Below, one piece after another: positions 35,406 through 43,139 of a DNA stretch of 64,000 nucleotides. Location of the stretch: contig JAIEPT010000063.1 in NCBI GenBank assembly GCA_019748295.1, positions 1 through 64,000 on the forward strand, read 5' to 3'. The stretch's first letter is position 1; each line of letters begins with the position of its first letter. The translations under genes were made by a program, and so were the position numbers. The notes under the pieces were generated by a model, which was not told the origin of the DNA, searched no databases, and saw only the letters and a list, made by a program, of their open reading frames with translations. The DNA comes from Gemmataceae bacterium (GTDB lineage: Bacteria > Planctomycetota > Planctomycetia > Gemmatales > Gemmataceae).

Positions 35406-38400
35406 TTACGCAACGCCGAGCGTCTTCTTGATCCAATCCGCATCCGGCAAACCGTAGGGCCGAAACTTCTCGAGCAGCCCCTGGTCTTCGCGATAGAGAT
35501 AGGCCCGATTCGCTCCCAGCTTGGCCGCGAGCGGGGAATCGAGGAATTGGCTCGAATCGCTCGGGTTCATGGCGAAAGCTACCTTCATCTCGAACTCGCG
35601 GATGGCGTTGCGGTCGAGCGTGCGTTGCAGGTTGGCGAGGTTGTCGCACCATGCCAGCGTGTGGATCCCCGCGGGCGGGCCGTCACGCAGCATGCGGCCG
35701 AAGACGCGGTGCGGCAGGTTCTCTTCGCCGCGGCGGGCGATGCCGAGATCGTCGTCCGGCTTTCGAAGATCGCGGATGCGATGCAGCCCATGCAGCACCA
35801 CGAAGCGCGGGATCAGTTCCCCGTCTTGCTGGGAACGGGTCGGCAACTCTGTCGCCCACTGGCCCAGCAGTTCGGCGATGCGGTTGGGGCCGACGAGGCG
35901 AATCCCGGCAACTTTCGCAAAGGTTTCCAGCGTCTTCTGGCGAATCGAATCGACGGGCAGCCCCGGCACAAACACGATCTCGCTCTTCGCGGACGATTTA
36001 CGAAGACCCAGCATGGCGGCCACGAGCACGTCGAATGCCCGCTCTTCTTGCTGCCCGACCAGCAGCAGGTTGGCGCCGCTGTGTCGAGGGAAGCGAAGGG
36101 CAGGGGGCGCTTGCAAGGTCAGCGATTCGCCAAGCCAGGTTGTTTGCTCGCCCTCGGGCGCGGGTTCGCTCAGATGGAGATTCGCGGTGAGGTCCGCGGG
36201 ACGGTTCCCTTCGAAGACCGCCAGCGGCAACGCGCGCCGCAGCTGCTTGTCCGCTTCGAGGCGATGCAAATCATCGAGCAACTGATCGCGACGCGAATCC
36301 TCCAGCCAAACGACCTGGAAGAACTGGTTCCCTTCGAGCAGGCCCCCCGCGTTGTTGTAGATGGCTTCGCCGGGGCGCGAGAGCAAGCGGGCTTCAGTGT
36401 TTTCGCGGCTCAGAATCAGGTGAGCGTCGGCTTCGCTGCAGGGGAGGGCGATGCGGATCGCCATCTGGTCGAGCGTGGCCCGAGCAAGACCGTAGGCGCC
36501 GCCGAGCGTCTGCGAACCGAGCACGACATGGATGCCGAAGGCGCGGCCCTGGCGGACGAGGCGATCAAGGAGCAGGGCTGATTCCTGGGAGAGCTTGTCG
36601 TCTTCGACGAAGAACTCCTGAAACTCATCGACGATCAGCACGATGCGCGGCATGCGAACGTCGGCGCCGGCGGGAGAGCCGCGAAACGCCGGCAGATCGT
36701 TGACGCCCACATCGCGGAACTTTTCGCCGCGTCCCGTCAGCTCGGCATCGAGCGATTGCAGCACGCTGAGTCCGAACTCGCGTTCGCTTTCCACGGCAAC
36801 GACGCGAGCATGCGGCAAGGCATGGCTGGCATAGGTCTTGAACTCGACCCCTTTTTTGAAGTCGATCAGATAGAGTTCGACTTCGTTCGGCGAGTAGCGA
36901 AGTCCAAGCTGCATGATGAGGACATGCAGCAACGTCGATTTGCCGGAGCCGGTCTTGCCTGCGACGAGCACATGCTGCTGCGTGCCTTGTCCCAGTGAAA
37001 GGGATTGCGGCCGCCCCGCACCGACTTTGCCCAGCGGCACGCTCAAGCCATGTCGGCTTCTTTCGGTCCATCGTTCGGCGGCCGGCGGGGCAATCGTGTC
37101 GAACGGAACCTGACGGCGCCCCGCAGCGACAGCTTTCTTGCCGACCTCATTCAGCGAGCGCGAAAGCTCTTCCTCGCTCGGCGCCGGAGTGGTGATGAGC
37201 GGCAGGACGGAGAACTCGTCGTCCTGCCACAGCCAACCTTCGGCACCAGCGTGAAGCACGGTGCAGGCAGCTTCCAGATCCTCCCAGCGCAAGCCTTCCG
37301 GCGGATCCTTCGTCGGGTCGGCTTGCACCCACACGTAGATGCCGGCGCGGGCGCCGGCGCTCGCCAGGCTCAGCAGCCGTTGTGCGGCCTCTTTACTGAA
37401 ATTCGCGGGAAAGTCGGCCACGACGACGAACCGGAACGGCTCCGCCAATTCGCCTGCCTGGGCGTTGTACTCAGCCAAGGTCGCGAACTGGTTCCGCAGG
37501 AACTTCTGCAGGATCGTTTCCATGTGGCCGGTCAGCTCGGCGAGTCGTTCCTCGATGTGCGTCGTCTCGGTCCAGATGCGATGATCGACAAGCTGCGGGT
37601 CGTGATCCGCCAGATGCATGAAACCCGCGAAATGCTCGCCGCGGCCCACCGGGTCGATCAACGTGCATCGCATGCGGCCCGGCGGCAACGCTTGCCAGGC
37701 GCGGAGCAGCAGACCTTTCAGAAGGTTGATCCCGCCCGCCCGCTTCGGCTCGGCGGCTTCCAGCAGCAACGACGCCTTTTCGGGGAAGCCAAGGCACGCG
37801 GGGACGGTCTGTTCCTGCCAGCCGGGGACGGGAAGAAAGCGGTCTTGCGGCAAGCCATCAGGAAGCGATCTGAGATCGAGCCGCAGTTCGCCGAAAGGAA
37901 TGCCCGAAGGCAGACCCTCGGGAAGCGATCCATTGCCGTTGCGGCGGAACCAGCGATGCTCCTCGCGCACGACTTGGTCTCGATCCGCGGCAAGGCGATC
38001 GCTTGCCTGCTTCCATTCGCGGAGCATCCGCGCGTACTCATCCGCATGGTGCCGGTTCGTCGCATCGCGCACATCGCGGAGACGCCGACCGGCCGCTTGC
38101 AGCTTCGCCTCGCGCTCCGAATGGAGGCGGATCATTGTTTTTCGGTAGCCGTTGCTGGAGGCTTCCAGTTGCTGGTCGCGATCGACAAGAATCTGCGCCA
38201 TCCGCGGCGGGAAGGTACGCTCCGCTTCGTCCAGGCGTTCGCCGCGCTGATTGCGCAGTTCGCGTACCGACGCCTTGGTGCGAGCCACGGCATCACGAAT
38301 TCCGGCCTGCGTCTTGACGGCGCTCTCCTTGCGTCGTTGCCGATACTGGGTGCGCGCATGGTCCAGGAATGCCCGTCGATTGGCGTTCGCGTGGACCCAC

Positions 38401-39233
38401 GCTTCCTTGAGTTCGTGACGTGTTCCCGTTGCCCACACGACGAGCCGCTGATGAAGGTGGCGCCGGATCAGCAACCCGAAAACCAGAATCATCGCCCCGA
38501 CCGCGGCGGAGATGAACCACGGTTGCTCAAGATACGTCAAGGGCCCCGCGATCAGCCCCCACAGGATGAGCATGATCGAGAAGGATCGATATCCTTGCAG
38601 CCAGCGCGGCAGCCTGAGGTTGCGAATTTCCTGAAGCGCGGCCTTGCTGCGTTCGAGATTCGTCCGAAGATCGGCCCACGGATCGGCGGTGGCGGCGACC
38701 GATTCGCCTTCGATGATGCGATCGTCCGGCCTCAGCAAATCCCATCGCGCCAGCGTGGCGACCGCTTCGAGATCGTGTTGCTCCATCTGCTTCAGCAACG
38801 CCTGCGAATCGAGAGACGATTGCCGCAACTGGTCCTTGGCGACCTTCTTGTCAGCCTCGAAGACGGTGACCAGCGTCCAACGAATTTCCTTGAACTCGTT
38901 CTCCGTCTCCTCTTTTTGCCGGCGATAGCTTAAGCCGATTTCCTGCTTGGTTCGTTTGTACTCGGCCTTCGTCTGCTTCGCTTGCTGGGCGGCGTTCTCC
39001 TGCAGCATCTCGCGCTCGCTGTCTGCGAGCATCTCTGCCTCTTCTTGGCCGCGTTTGAAGGTCTCCTCCGCTTCGTCTCGCGCGAAGGCGAAGTCTTTCT
39101 CCGCCTGGGCGAGCCGTTGCTTCAGCTCCGCGGGCAATCGGCGCTCGCGCTCCGCGCGCACGCTTGCTTGCTGCCGCAGCGCGCTCCACGATTCGCGAAG
39201 CCGAACGATCCAGGGACGTGGGATGGCGCTCAT
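35406..39233 (-). CDS. FtsK/SpoIIIE-domain ATPase, EccC/EssC-like, with coiled coils
   Basis: 1275 residues. Order: coiled coil (about 20-190), two membrane helices (about 216-256, SIMLILWGLIAGPLTYL and ISAAVGAMILVFGLLI), a second coiled coil (to about 430), then FtsK-like modules. Module 1 (about 500-690: LPPGRMRCTLIDPVGRGEHF, then FRFVVVADFPANF) lacks a Walker A. Module 2 has VLVAGKTGSGKSTLLHVL near 757, LIDFKKGVEFK, and Walker B RIVLIVDEFQEFF near 864. Module 3 (NLLLVGQQEERAFDVL) has a degenerate Walker A. Multi-module FtsK ATPases with one competent site resemble the EccC/EssC motor of type VII secretion, and WXG100-like genes lie directly upstream. The start at 39233 overlaps the previous stop (ATGA). 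DNA translocation is an alternative role but less likely in this context. Confidence 0.87.
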   Translation of the reverse strand: MSAIPRPWIVRLRESWSALRQQASVRAERERRLPAELKQRLAQAEKDFAFARDEAEETFKRGQEEAEMLADSEREMLQENAAQQAKQTKAEYKRTKQEIGLSYRRQKEETENEFKEIRWTLVTVFEADKKVAKDQLRQSSLDSQALLKQMEQHDLEAVATLARWDLLRPDDRIIEGESVAATADPWADLRTNLERSKAALQEIRNLRLPRWLQGYRSFSIMLILWGLIAGPLTYLEQPWFISAAVGAMILVFGLLIRRHLHQRLVVWATGTRHELKEAWVHANANRRAFLDHARTQYRQRRKESAVKTQAGIRDAVARTKASVRELRNQRGERLDEAERTFPPRMAQILVDRDQQLEASSNGYRKTMIRLHSEREAKLQAAGRRLRDVRDATNRHHADEYARMLREWKQASDRLAADRDQVVREEHRWFRRNGNGSLPEGLPSGIPFGELRLDLRSLPDGLPQDRFLPVPGWQEQTVPACLGFPEKASLLLEAAEPKRAGGINLLKGLLLRAWQALPPGRMRCTLIDPVGRGEHFAGFMHLADHDPQLVDHRIWTETTHIEERLAELTGHMETILQKFLRNQFATLAEYNAQAGELAEPFRFVVVADFPANFSKEAAQRLLSLASAGARAGIYVWVQADPTKDPPEGLRWEDLEAACTVLHAGAEGWLWQDDEFSVLPLITTPAPSEEELSRSLNEVGKKAVAAGRRQVPFDTIAPPAAERWTERSRHGLSVPLGKVGAGRPQSLSLGQGTQQHVLVAGKTGSGKSTLLHVLIMQLGLRYSPNEVELYLIDFKKGVEFKTYASHALPHARVVAVESEREFGLSVLQSLDAELTGRGEKFRDVGVNDLPAFRGSPAGADVRMPRIVLIVDEFQEFFVEDDKLSQESALLLDRLVRQGRAFGIHVVLGSQTLGGAYGLARATLDQMAIRIALPCSEADAHLILSRENTEARLLSRPGEAIYNNAGGLLEGNQFFQVVWLEDSRRDQLLDDLHRLEADKQLRRALPLAVFEGNRPADLTANLHLSEPAPEGEQTTWLGESLTLQAPPALRFPRHSGANLLLVGQQEERAFDVLVAAMLGLRKSSAKSEIVFVPGLPVDSIRQKTLETFAKVAGIRLVGPNRIAELLGQWATELPTRSQQDGELIPRFVVLHGLHRIRDLRKPDDDLGIARRGEENLPHRVFGRMLRDGPPAGIHTLAWCDNLANLQRTLDRNAIREFEMKVAFAMNPSDSSQFLDSPLAAKLGANRAYLYREDQGLLEKFRPYGLPDADWIKKTLGVA

Positions 39234-39463
39234 GGCGCGAAACGCTCCTCGTCGCCGCATTCGTCCGCCATTTGGCGAAGCAGCGGCTCCAGTTGGTCCA
39301 TCTGATCCAGGCAAAATCGGACGGCGCCTTCCAGCGGCGTCCATGCATCTTTGTCGAACTGCTCGCGCACGTCATCCGCCCAGAAGTCGCCCAGCTTCGT
39401 CCAGTCGGACTCGAGATCCTTCCACTTGCGTGCAAGCCGTTCGCGTCCAAGGTCGAATCGCAT
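39230..39463 (-). CDS. Small WXG100-like helical protein (W-A-D variant)
   Basis: A 77-residue, all-helical, acidic protein. The centre reads DFWADDVREQFDKDAW, giving W28-x-D30-x5-F36. This is the same spacing as the WXG100-like protein at 40307-40576 and the place where WXG100 proteins carry the WxG turn followed by a helix with a conserved Phe. Helices flank it on both sides (LARKWKDLESDWTKL and LEGAVRFCLDQMDQLEPLLRQM). It overlaps the ATPase start by four bases (ATGA), so the two are translationally coupled. I start at 39463; the longer frame runs through the palindrome at 39520-39585. A secreted or chaperone-like partner of the ATPase is the most likely role, by analogy to Esx pairs. Confidence 0.7.
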   Translation of the reverse strand: MRFDLGRERLARKWKDLESDWTKLGDFWADDVREQFDKDAWTPLEGAVRFCLDQMDQLEPLLRQMADECGDEERFAP

Positions 39464-39519
39464 ATGCCATTTCCATGTTTGCCTGGGAAGCTTAAACGTT
39501 GTTTTAATACCACCTGTGC

Positions 39520-39585
39520 TGTCTTCCGCTTGCGGCTTAGCGAGATCAGGGCTTTCTCCGAACGCTAAGCCGCAAGCGGAAGACA
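39520..39585. repeat. Perfect 23-bp inverted repeat inside the WXG100/ATPase cluster
   Basis: Arms 39520-39542 (TGTCTTCCGCTTGCGGCTTA and GCG) and 39563-39585 are exact reverse complements around a 20-base loop, AGATCAGGGCTTTCTCCGAA. The same element, degenerate on one side, lies at 20232-20313. It sits in the 181-bp gap between the coiled-coil gene and the 77-residue WXG100-like gene, so it may end or attenuate transcription inside the cluster. Confidence 0.85.
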
Positions 39586-39644
39586 TAGTTTTCGAAACCA
39601 CTTCAGCGGCGGATGAATCGTGCCGGCACGATTCGTATCGCGTC

Positions 39645-40121
39645 CTATGTTTGTCGATACGCTTCAAGGCGATCGACACGTTCCTTCAAGAACGTCGCCA
39701 TGTTCGGCACATCCGCGTCCAGCATGTTGCGAACGCGATGCAATGCTCCTCGAAGATCCTTGGATTCATCGGGCAGTTCGCGCATCCACAGGCGAGTTCG
39801 CTCCATCTTGTCCTCGATCTGCGCGAGCCGGGCCTTCGCGCGCCGCAATGCGATCTCCGCTTCCGTCGTGTCGTGCGTCTTCGCGGCCGACATCATGATT
39901 CGCCGCATCGTCAACTCTTCCATGGCGACATGCACCGCTTCCTCGGCGCGTCGTTGCTCGCCGCGCCAGTGAGCAAGTTGCCCCTGAAGCCAGTCGAGCG
40001 ATCGCATGATCGTCCACTCCGCGGACGCGACCTCTTCCTTCGCCTTCTCGGCGAATTCGAGGATTTGCCCGCGAAAAAGCTCGAGGCTCTCAATCGATCG
40101 AACGTCCGCGGGGCCTGGCAT
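39645..40121 (-). CDS. Helical coiled-coil protein of the WXG100/ATPase cluster
   Basis: 158 residues, almost entirely helical. Segments are SIESLELFRGQILEFAEKA, a Trp-containing centre (SAEWTIMRSLDWLQGQLAHW), a long charged helix (EEAVHVAMEELTMRRIMMSA) and a coiled-coil end (ARLAQIEDKMERTRLWMREL, then NMATFLKERVDRLEAY). There is no signal peptide or membrane segment. Position between the two WXG100-like genes suggests a scaffold or a longer Esx/LXG-type partner of the ATPase. I recognise no named family. The start lies 11 bases after a GAGATCC that resembles the signal before the first WXG100-like gene. Confidence 0.78.
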   Translation of the reverse strand: MPGPADVRSIESLELFRGQILEFAEKAKEEVASAEWTIMRSLDWLQGQLAHWRGEQRRAEEAVHVAMEELTMRRIMMSAAKTHDTTEAEIALRRAKARLAQIEDKMERTRLWMRELPDESKDLRGALHRVRNMLDADVPNMATFLKERVDRLEAYRQT

Positions 40122-40197
40122 GAGCGGATCTCGACTTTCAGAAACCGATCGACAGCTAATGGGTTGTCCAGGCTAAATCCTCGGGTCGCAGTCGCGC

Positions 40198-40260
40198 ACC
40201 AACCCGACGCGTCAGTCAGCGAGGGTTGACGGTATCCCTCGCTGACGCGTCGGGCTAGTG
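40198..40260. repeat. Palindrome of the CACTARCCCGAAGCG family inside the WXG100/ATPase cluster
   Basis: Left arm ACCCGACGCGTCAGTCAGCG-AGGG and right arm CCCTCGCTGACGCGTCGGGCT pair along about 21 bp with a 4-base insertion (TCAG) in the left arm, around TTGACGGTAT. It lies in the 185-bp gap between the first WXG100-like gene and the coiled-coil gene. Relatives at 17821-17935 and 43802-43860. Confidence 0.82.
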
Positions 40261-40306
40261 CAGAGGCGCCCGAGACCCCGACATTTAGTCTGGTAGACGC
40301 ACTAGT

Positions 40307-40576
40307 TCACTTCCGGAAATAGTCTTCCACATGCTCCGCCTTGCGAAGCAACACGGGCACATGCTCCTCGGACTTCTCCAGAAACGCCGACAGCACGTGG
40401 AGCGTTTCCTCGAACTCGCGCGTGAATCGCTCGTGTTCCTGATCGCGCCATGTCGCCGCCAGTCCAGTCATTTGGCCATGCAGCGAGGCGAGCCGGTCCC
40501 GCAGTTCTTGGTTGAAATGGTTCAGATTCTGAGCGAAGCGACGAACTTCCGCAGGATCGATGATGGCTTGCGACAT
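40307..40576 (-). CDS. WXG100-family protein (ESAT-6-like), W-R-D variant
   Basis: 89 residues, the typical size of WXG100 proteins, with no signal peptide. Helix 1 is EVRRFAQNLNHFNQELRDRLASLHGQMTGL, the turn is TWRDQEHERF (W43-R-D in place of WxG, then F51), and helix 2 is EETLHVLSAFLEKSEEHVPVLLRKAEHV. This helix-turn-helix hairpin with Trp in the turn and Phe eight residues later is the WXG100 signature. The C-terminal YxxxD/E export signal of mycobacterial substrates is not present in clear form. It is the first gene of the minus-strand block and divergent from the PhnD-like gene; the 229-bp gap between them should hold both promoters. By family it is a type VII substrate or chaperone. Confidence 0.83.
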   Translation of the reverse strand: MSQAIIDPAEVRRFAQNLNHFNQELRDRLASLHGQMTGLAATWRDQEHERFTREFEETLHVLSAFLEKSEEHVPVLLRKAEHVEDYFRK

Positions 40577-40805
40577 GAGCCGGGCATCTCGCGAGGGGCG
40601 ACGGGCAGACGGCGACGTGATGGAGCCGTCGAGTTCAACTTATCCCAGCAAGGCGAACCACGCAACGACAGGATCGCCGCGAATCGGCGTCACGGACCAT
40701 TCACCCGATCTTCACCCGTTCCACCCACGGACCATCTAACCATTTATTAACAATCCGCCGCGCAATCCGTTTTCCGTCGTGGGCATCAGCTGAGGAGTCC
40801 CCTTG

Positions 40806-41879
40806 ATGGCAACTTCCCCACCGTTCACGCCGGGTTACAAGTCCCCGCGCCTGCGAATCTTCATGTTGTTGCTGGTTCCGGCCGTCCTCGCGGGATCCGC
40901 CGGGGCTTTTTTCTACGTTCAAGCGTCGAAGACGACGGATGCCGATTACACCGCCCTCGTTGGCGATTACGTCGCTCGCTTCGGCCCGCGCACCTCGCTC
41001 GACGTCGGATACACGGATGCGGACGGCGACTTGATTGCGGATCTGCCGCAAGACAAGGCCGCGTGGTTGGATCCCAAGGAGATTGTCTTCTCGGGGATCG
41101 TCTTCGATGCTTCCGAGAAATCTCAGGCGGTGTGGAAGTCTTTGATGGATCACCTCGCCAAGGAAACAGGCCGCAAGGTGACGTTCGCCTCGGAGATGGG
41201 GGGCGTCGATGAGCAGATGGAAGCGTTGAAAGCGGGGAAGCTGCATGTCACCGCGTTCGCGACGGGGAGCGTGCCCGCGGCAGTCAATTCGGCCGGGTTT
41301 ATCCCACTCGTTGCTCCCGCGGATGAAGCGGGCAAGTTCGCGTATCAGATGGAGATCATCGTCCCCGCGAGCAGCGTGATCCAAAACCCAAGCGAGCTTC
41401 GCGGCCGAAAAGTGACGTTTTCCAGCATGTCGTCGAACGCCGGCATGAAGGCGCCGACGTACTTCTTGAGCGAGAAGTTCGGCCTTCAATTCGGCAAGGA
41501 CTACGCGTTTCATCTTTCCGGTTCCTATGATCGCTCGCTCGAAGGGATCGCTTCGGGCAAGTTCACGGCCGCTCCCATCGCGAACGACTTTCTTCGCAGG
41601 GCGGTCGCGCGCGGGACGATCGAAATAAGCAAATACCGCAGCATTTATAAGTCCGACGATTTTCCGCCGCTCTGTTTCGGGCATCCGCATCATTTGACGC
41701 CCGAACTGGCGACGAAGGTCCGCGACGGCTTGCTGTCCTTTTCCTGGAAGGGCACGGCCGTGGAAACGGAGTATGCGCCGGCAGGTTTGGCGAAGTTCGT
41801 CCCCGTCGATTACAAGCGCGATTGGGCGCTGGTCCGAACCGTGGACGAAGGGATGCTGAAGCTCGCGAAACAACGGTGA
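40806..41879 (+). CDS. PhnD-like phosphate/phosphonate-type substrate-binding protein, membrane-anchored
   Basis: 357 residues. An N-terminal hydrophobic anchor (LRIFMLLLVPAVLAGSAGAFFYV) has no lipobox Cys. The periplasmic binding fold follows: DPKEIVFSGIVFDASEKSQA, SLMDHLAKETGRKVTFASEM, KAGKLHVTAFATGSVPAA, ELRGRKVTFSSMSSNAGMKAP, YFLSEKFGLQFGKDYAF and HLSGSYDRSLEGIASGKFTAAPI. These are the family marks of PhnD/SsuA-like proteins. No ABC permease or ATPase is adjacent, so it may be a sensor or an orphan binding protein. GAGGAG upstream fits ATG 40806; TTG 40803 is also possible. A DUF1559 gene follows 32 bases later. Confidence 0.85.
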   Translation: MATSPPFTPGYKSPRLRIFMLLLVPAVLAGSAGAFFYVQASKTTDADYTALVGDYVARFGPRTSLDVGYTDADGDLIADLPQDKAAWLDPKEIVFSGIVFDASEKSQAVWKSLMDHLAKETGRKVTFASEMGGVDEQMEALKAGKLHVTAFATGSVPAAVNSAGFIPLVAPADEAGKFAYQMEIIVPASSVIQNPSELRGRKVTFSSMSSNAGMKAPTYFLSEKFGLQFGKDYAFHLSGSYDRSLEGIASGKFTAAPIANDFLRRAVARGTIEISKYRSIYKSDDFPPLCFGHPHHLTPELATKVRDGLLSFSWKGTAVETEYAPAGLAKFVPVDYKRDWALVRTVDEGMLKLAKQR

Positions 41880-41911
41880 GTCTCGTCTTCGAATTCAACC
41901 GGAGTCATCCG

Positions 41912-42970
41912 ATGTTCGTACTTTCGCAGAAACAACCGCCTCGAAGCAATCGTGCCGCGTTCACGCTCATCGAACTGCTGGTGGTGATCGCCATCATTGC
42001 CGTGCTGATCGCCTTGCTCGTGCCTGCGGTTCAAAAGGTCCGCGAATCAGCGTCCCGTTTGCAATGCGCGAACAACCTGAAGCAAATCGGCCTGGCGATG
42101 CACATGTTCGAGGGAACCTACGGGTTCTTCCCCCCGGCCCGCTCCGACGGCGTGAATGCCGTCTGGCCGAAGGGCAGCCCGAAGAACCATGGCATGTTCG
42201 GGATCATCCTTCCTTACATTGAACAGGGCGCGATTCTCACCTCCACCGGTTACGACTTCAATCAGAACTGGGATGCGGCCCAAAATCGCAACGCGGCAAA
42301 GATGCCCGTTGTGCTGTACCAGTGTCCCTCGGCAGGCAATTCCGCGCGATTCGTGACCAATCCGCCGACCACCTCGAGTCCCAATTTCGGACAAGCCGTC
42401 GGCGACTACGCCCCGGTCACGTTCGTGGAGTCGAATCTCTACATCGCCATGGGACTTACCGCCCCCGCGCTGGATCTTCGCGGCAGCATGATGCAGACGA
42501 ACAAATTCATGTACATCTCCGGCGTGAGAGATGGGCTTAGCAATAGCCTGGCAATCACGGAGTGCGCCAATCGCCCCGGACGCATCTTGGGCCGTTCGGT
42601 GATGCCCGAGCGAGACCCCGCGGCTGTTTCTCCGTGCAACGTCAACAATTTCACCGTCGGCGGCGCGGGCTGGGCCGACAACGATTCGGCCATCTCCGTC
42701 CATGGCGCCGATGCCGGCACCAAAGTGCCGAACGGCTCTTGCGCGTTTCCGACGGGCGTCGGACGGCTTCCTGCTTCCGGAAGCACCTCGGGCGGGAAGT
42801 GCGTCATCAACTGCACGAACTGGGCAGAGATTTACGCCTACCACACGAGCGGAGCCAACGCACTCTTCGGCGACGGTTCGGTACGGTTCCTTTCCGCGAG
42901 CATGGATCCCACAGTGATGATCGCAATCGTCACCCGCGCCGGCGGCGAAACCAACACCGACTTGCCGTAA
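41912..42970 (+). CDS. DUF1559 protein with type IV pilin-like N-terminus
   Basis: 352 residues. The N-terminal AAFTLIELLVVIAIIAVLIAL is a class III/prepilin-type signal (cleavage before Phe) followed by the hydrophobic pilin helix and PAVQKVRESASRLQCANNLKQIGLAMH. The large DUF1559 domain follows and ends in the family-typical ALFGDGSVRFLSASMDPTVM. Such proteins are hugely expanded in planctomycetes and probably form pseudopili or surface structures; the exact role is unknown. The start at 41912 has GGAG 7 bases upstream. Six Cys residues in the second half could form disulfides. The prepilin peptidase is not in the window. Confidence 0.92.
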   Translation: MFVLSQKQPPRSNRAAFTLIELLVVIAIIAVLIALLVPAVQKVRESASRLQCANNLKQIGLAMHMFEGTYGFFPPARSDGVNAVWPKGSPKNHGMFGIILPYIEQGAILTSTGYDFNQNWDAAQNRNAAKMPVVLYQCPSAGNSARFVTNPPTTSSPNFGQAVGDYAPVTFVESNLYIAMGLTAPALDLRGSMMQTNKFMYISGVRDGLSNSLAITECANRPGRILGRSVMPERDPAAVSPCNVNNFTVGGAGWADNDSAISVHGADAGTKVPNGSCAFPTGVGRLPASGSTSGGKCVINCTNWAEIYAYHTSGANALFGDGSVRFLSASMDPTVMIAIVTRAGGETNTDLP

Positions 42971-42984
42971 TGATCGGTGCCGGC

Positions 42985-43119
42985 GAGCAACCGCTGTTAG
43001 GCGGCTGGTAAAGCATCCTGCACAAGTTTCTTCGTCCCCAGACCTTTTGTCCTTGCGAGTCGTCTGGGGTAATGAGACTTGTGCAGGATGCCGTACCAAC
43101 CGCCTAACAGCGGCTGCTC
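42985..43119. repeat. Inverted repeat with about 58-bp arms
   Basis: Left arm from GAGCAACCGCTGTTAGGCGG to CCCCAGAC at 43043; right arm from GTCTGGGG at 43062 to CCGCCTAACAGCGGCTGCTC at 43119. Mismatches are few (about 10 by eye) and the spacer is 18 bases. It fills the 169-bp gap between the convergent DUF1559 gene and the next minus-strand gene. The outermost CCGCTGTTAGGCGG is itself nearly palindromic. Confidence 0.83.
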
Positions 43120-43139
43120 TCCAATGGCATCCGACTCGG

